Notes under the pieces: generated by a model | Database searches by the model: none | Seen by the model: only the letters and a program-made list of their open reading frames with translations | Told to the model about the DNA's origin: nothing | Assembly: GCA_013054445.1 (NCBI GenBank) | Contig: JAAMPI010001053.1 | Span: 1 to 20,567 of the forward strand | Direction of reading: 5' to 3' | Length of the DNA: 20,567 bases | Origin: Cudoniella acicularis | Taxonomy: Eukaryota; Ascomycota; Leotiomycetes; Helotiales; Helotiaceae | Program-made: the position numbers and the translations under genes | Shown here: positions 19,914 through 20,567 of the stretch, one piece after another | How the letters are laid out: every line of letters begins with the position of its first letter | Position numbering within the stretch: the stretch's first letter is position 1

Positions 19914-19937
19914 TAGACCTACCTCACATATCTCGCA

Positions 19938-20378
19938 ATGGCCGCCAAATCAATTTTCGAAGCCGATGGAAAGGCTATTATCAACTACCACCTCACACGA
20001 GCTCCCGTTATCAAGCCCTCTCCTCTCCCAAAATCCTCGACACATAACGCCCCTCCAAAGCTTGCATCTCTGTACTTCCCAGAAGATGCTGAGGTTTCCG
20101 CCATTCTCGACCAAGCCGAGGTGTCATACCCATGGCTTCTTGCTCCTGGTGCTAAGTTCGTTGCAAAGCCAGATCAGCTCATCAAGCGACGAGGCAAGAG
20201 TGGTCTTCTCGCATTGAACAAGACGTGGCCAGAGGCAAAGGCCTGGATTGCTGCTCGTGCCGGAAAGCCCCAACAGGTAGAGACCGTGATGGGTGTTCTG
20301 CGACAATTCTTGGTTGAGCCATTTGTACCGCATCCAGCAGGAACAGAGTACTATATTAACATCAATTCCCAAAGAGAG
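19938..20378 (+). CDS. acl2: ATP-citrate lyase subunit 2 (Acl2), first coding exon only
   Basis: ATG 19938 (context CTCGCAATGGCC) opens 147 codons ending at a GTACGT donor. The translation begins MAAKSIFEADGKAIINYHL and continues with LAPGAKFVAKPDQLIKRRGK, LLALNKTWPEAKAWI, FLVEPFVPHP and EYYININSQRE, all typical of the ATP-grasp half of ATP-citrate lyase (succinyl-CoA-synthetase-beta-like), which binds ATP and citrate and pairs with Acl1. The next expected residues (GD..LF.HEGGVDVGDVDAKA in animals and fungi) are not found in the remaining 189 bases, so the rest of the gene lies beyond the right edge. About 30 percent of the usual 480-odd residues are present. Confidence 0.94.
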
Positions 20379-20567
20379 GTACGTTTACCAGAATTTTCAA
20401 CGTCTCTAATACCATAATGGAGAAAAATCTCCGAAAATCATGGGGGCGCAATTACCCCAGATTCTGTACCTCTGGCGGCAGTTCCGAATTTAAAGTTTAG
20501 GTGGAGGTGTCGTTCCAGTGGCGGCAAGATTTAATCCTTCTTTGCATGGCAAAGTTGGTTTTGTGTG
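20379..20567 (+). other. acl2 intron, running past the window edge
   Basis: Starts with GTACGT. No acceptor here restores the expected Acl2 sequence: splicing at CCCCAG (20460) gives a stop after ten codons. TGGCGGCA occurs twice (about 20473 and 20519). The intron is therefore at least 189 nt. Confidence 0.6.

Larger units (their letters stand above)
18790..19937. promoter_or_regulatory. Shared acl1/acl2 promoter and leader region
   Basis: 1,148 bp separate the two start codons. Predicted 5' UTR introns occupy 18810-18930 (acl1) and 19579-19913 (acl2), leaving about 650 bp for both promoters and first leader exons. Open frames such as 19327-18932 minus and 19557-19916 plus run across these introns, show only low-complexity Ser/Pro/Leu composition and are not taken as genes. 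The 19370-19480 part is rich in CCC/CAGC on the plus strand. No TATA box was assigned. Confidence 0.6.

Noticed and set aside
19557..19916. 119-codon plus-strand frame upstream of acl2
   Set aside because: It coincides with the predicted acl2 leader intron and has no family resemblance.

Overview
The window is nuclear DNA of a filamentous ascomycete (Pezizomycotina). The evidence is genes split by short introns of mostly 46-130 nt with GT...AG ends and CTAAC/CTRAY-like branch sites, together with fungal families such as the two-subunit ATP-citrate lyase. A leotiomycete is a plausible guess from general protein feel only. Exon structures were assembled by hand from reading frames, splice signals and remembered family motifs; phases were checked at every junction.

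Layout, left to right. (1) A Cys-rich hypothetical gene on the minus strand runs off the left edge (1-650), with a second small Cys-rich ORF transcribed away from it (1723-2004). (2) QNG1-type queuosine salvage gene (minus, 2371-3639) is head to head with UBA2, the SUMO E1 catalytic subunit (plus, 4117-6647). (3) A mitochondrial-type SDR/ketoacyl reductase (minus, 6746-8062) converges on UBA2. (4) Elongin C (plus, 8711-9562) has a long intron and a five-base last coding exon. (5) A small secreted protein (plus, 10449-11095). (6) An amidase-signature enzyme (plus, 11760-13714). (7) About 2 kb without a convincing gene (13715-15759). (8) DNA polymerase delta small subunit POLD4/Cdm1 (plus, 15760-16411). 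(9) acl1 (minus, 16749-18789) and acl2 (plus, from 19938, running off the right edge), the divergent pair encoding cytosolic ATP-citrate lyase, separated by a 1.15-kb leader/promoter region in which each gene appears to have a 5' UTR intron.

Most of the window is conserved housekeeping: tRNA queuosine metabolism, sumoylation, probable mitochondrial fatty-acid reduction, ubiquitin-ligase adaptor, DNA replication, and acetyl-CoA supply. The only pair clearly working together is acl1/acl2. The less ordinary parts are the Cys-rich pair on the left, the secreted protein, and two related ~170-190 bp elements with AGTGCCGGG-type terminal inverted repeats (11204-11392 and 15269-15439) that look like small non-autonomous DNA transposons. 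I found no tRNA, rRNA, CRISPR array, biosynthetic cluster or clearly new multi-gene system.
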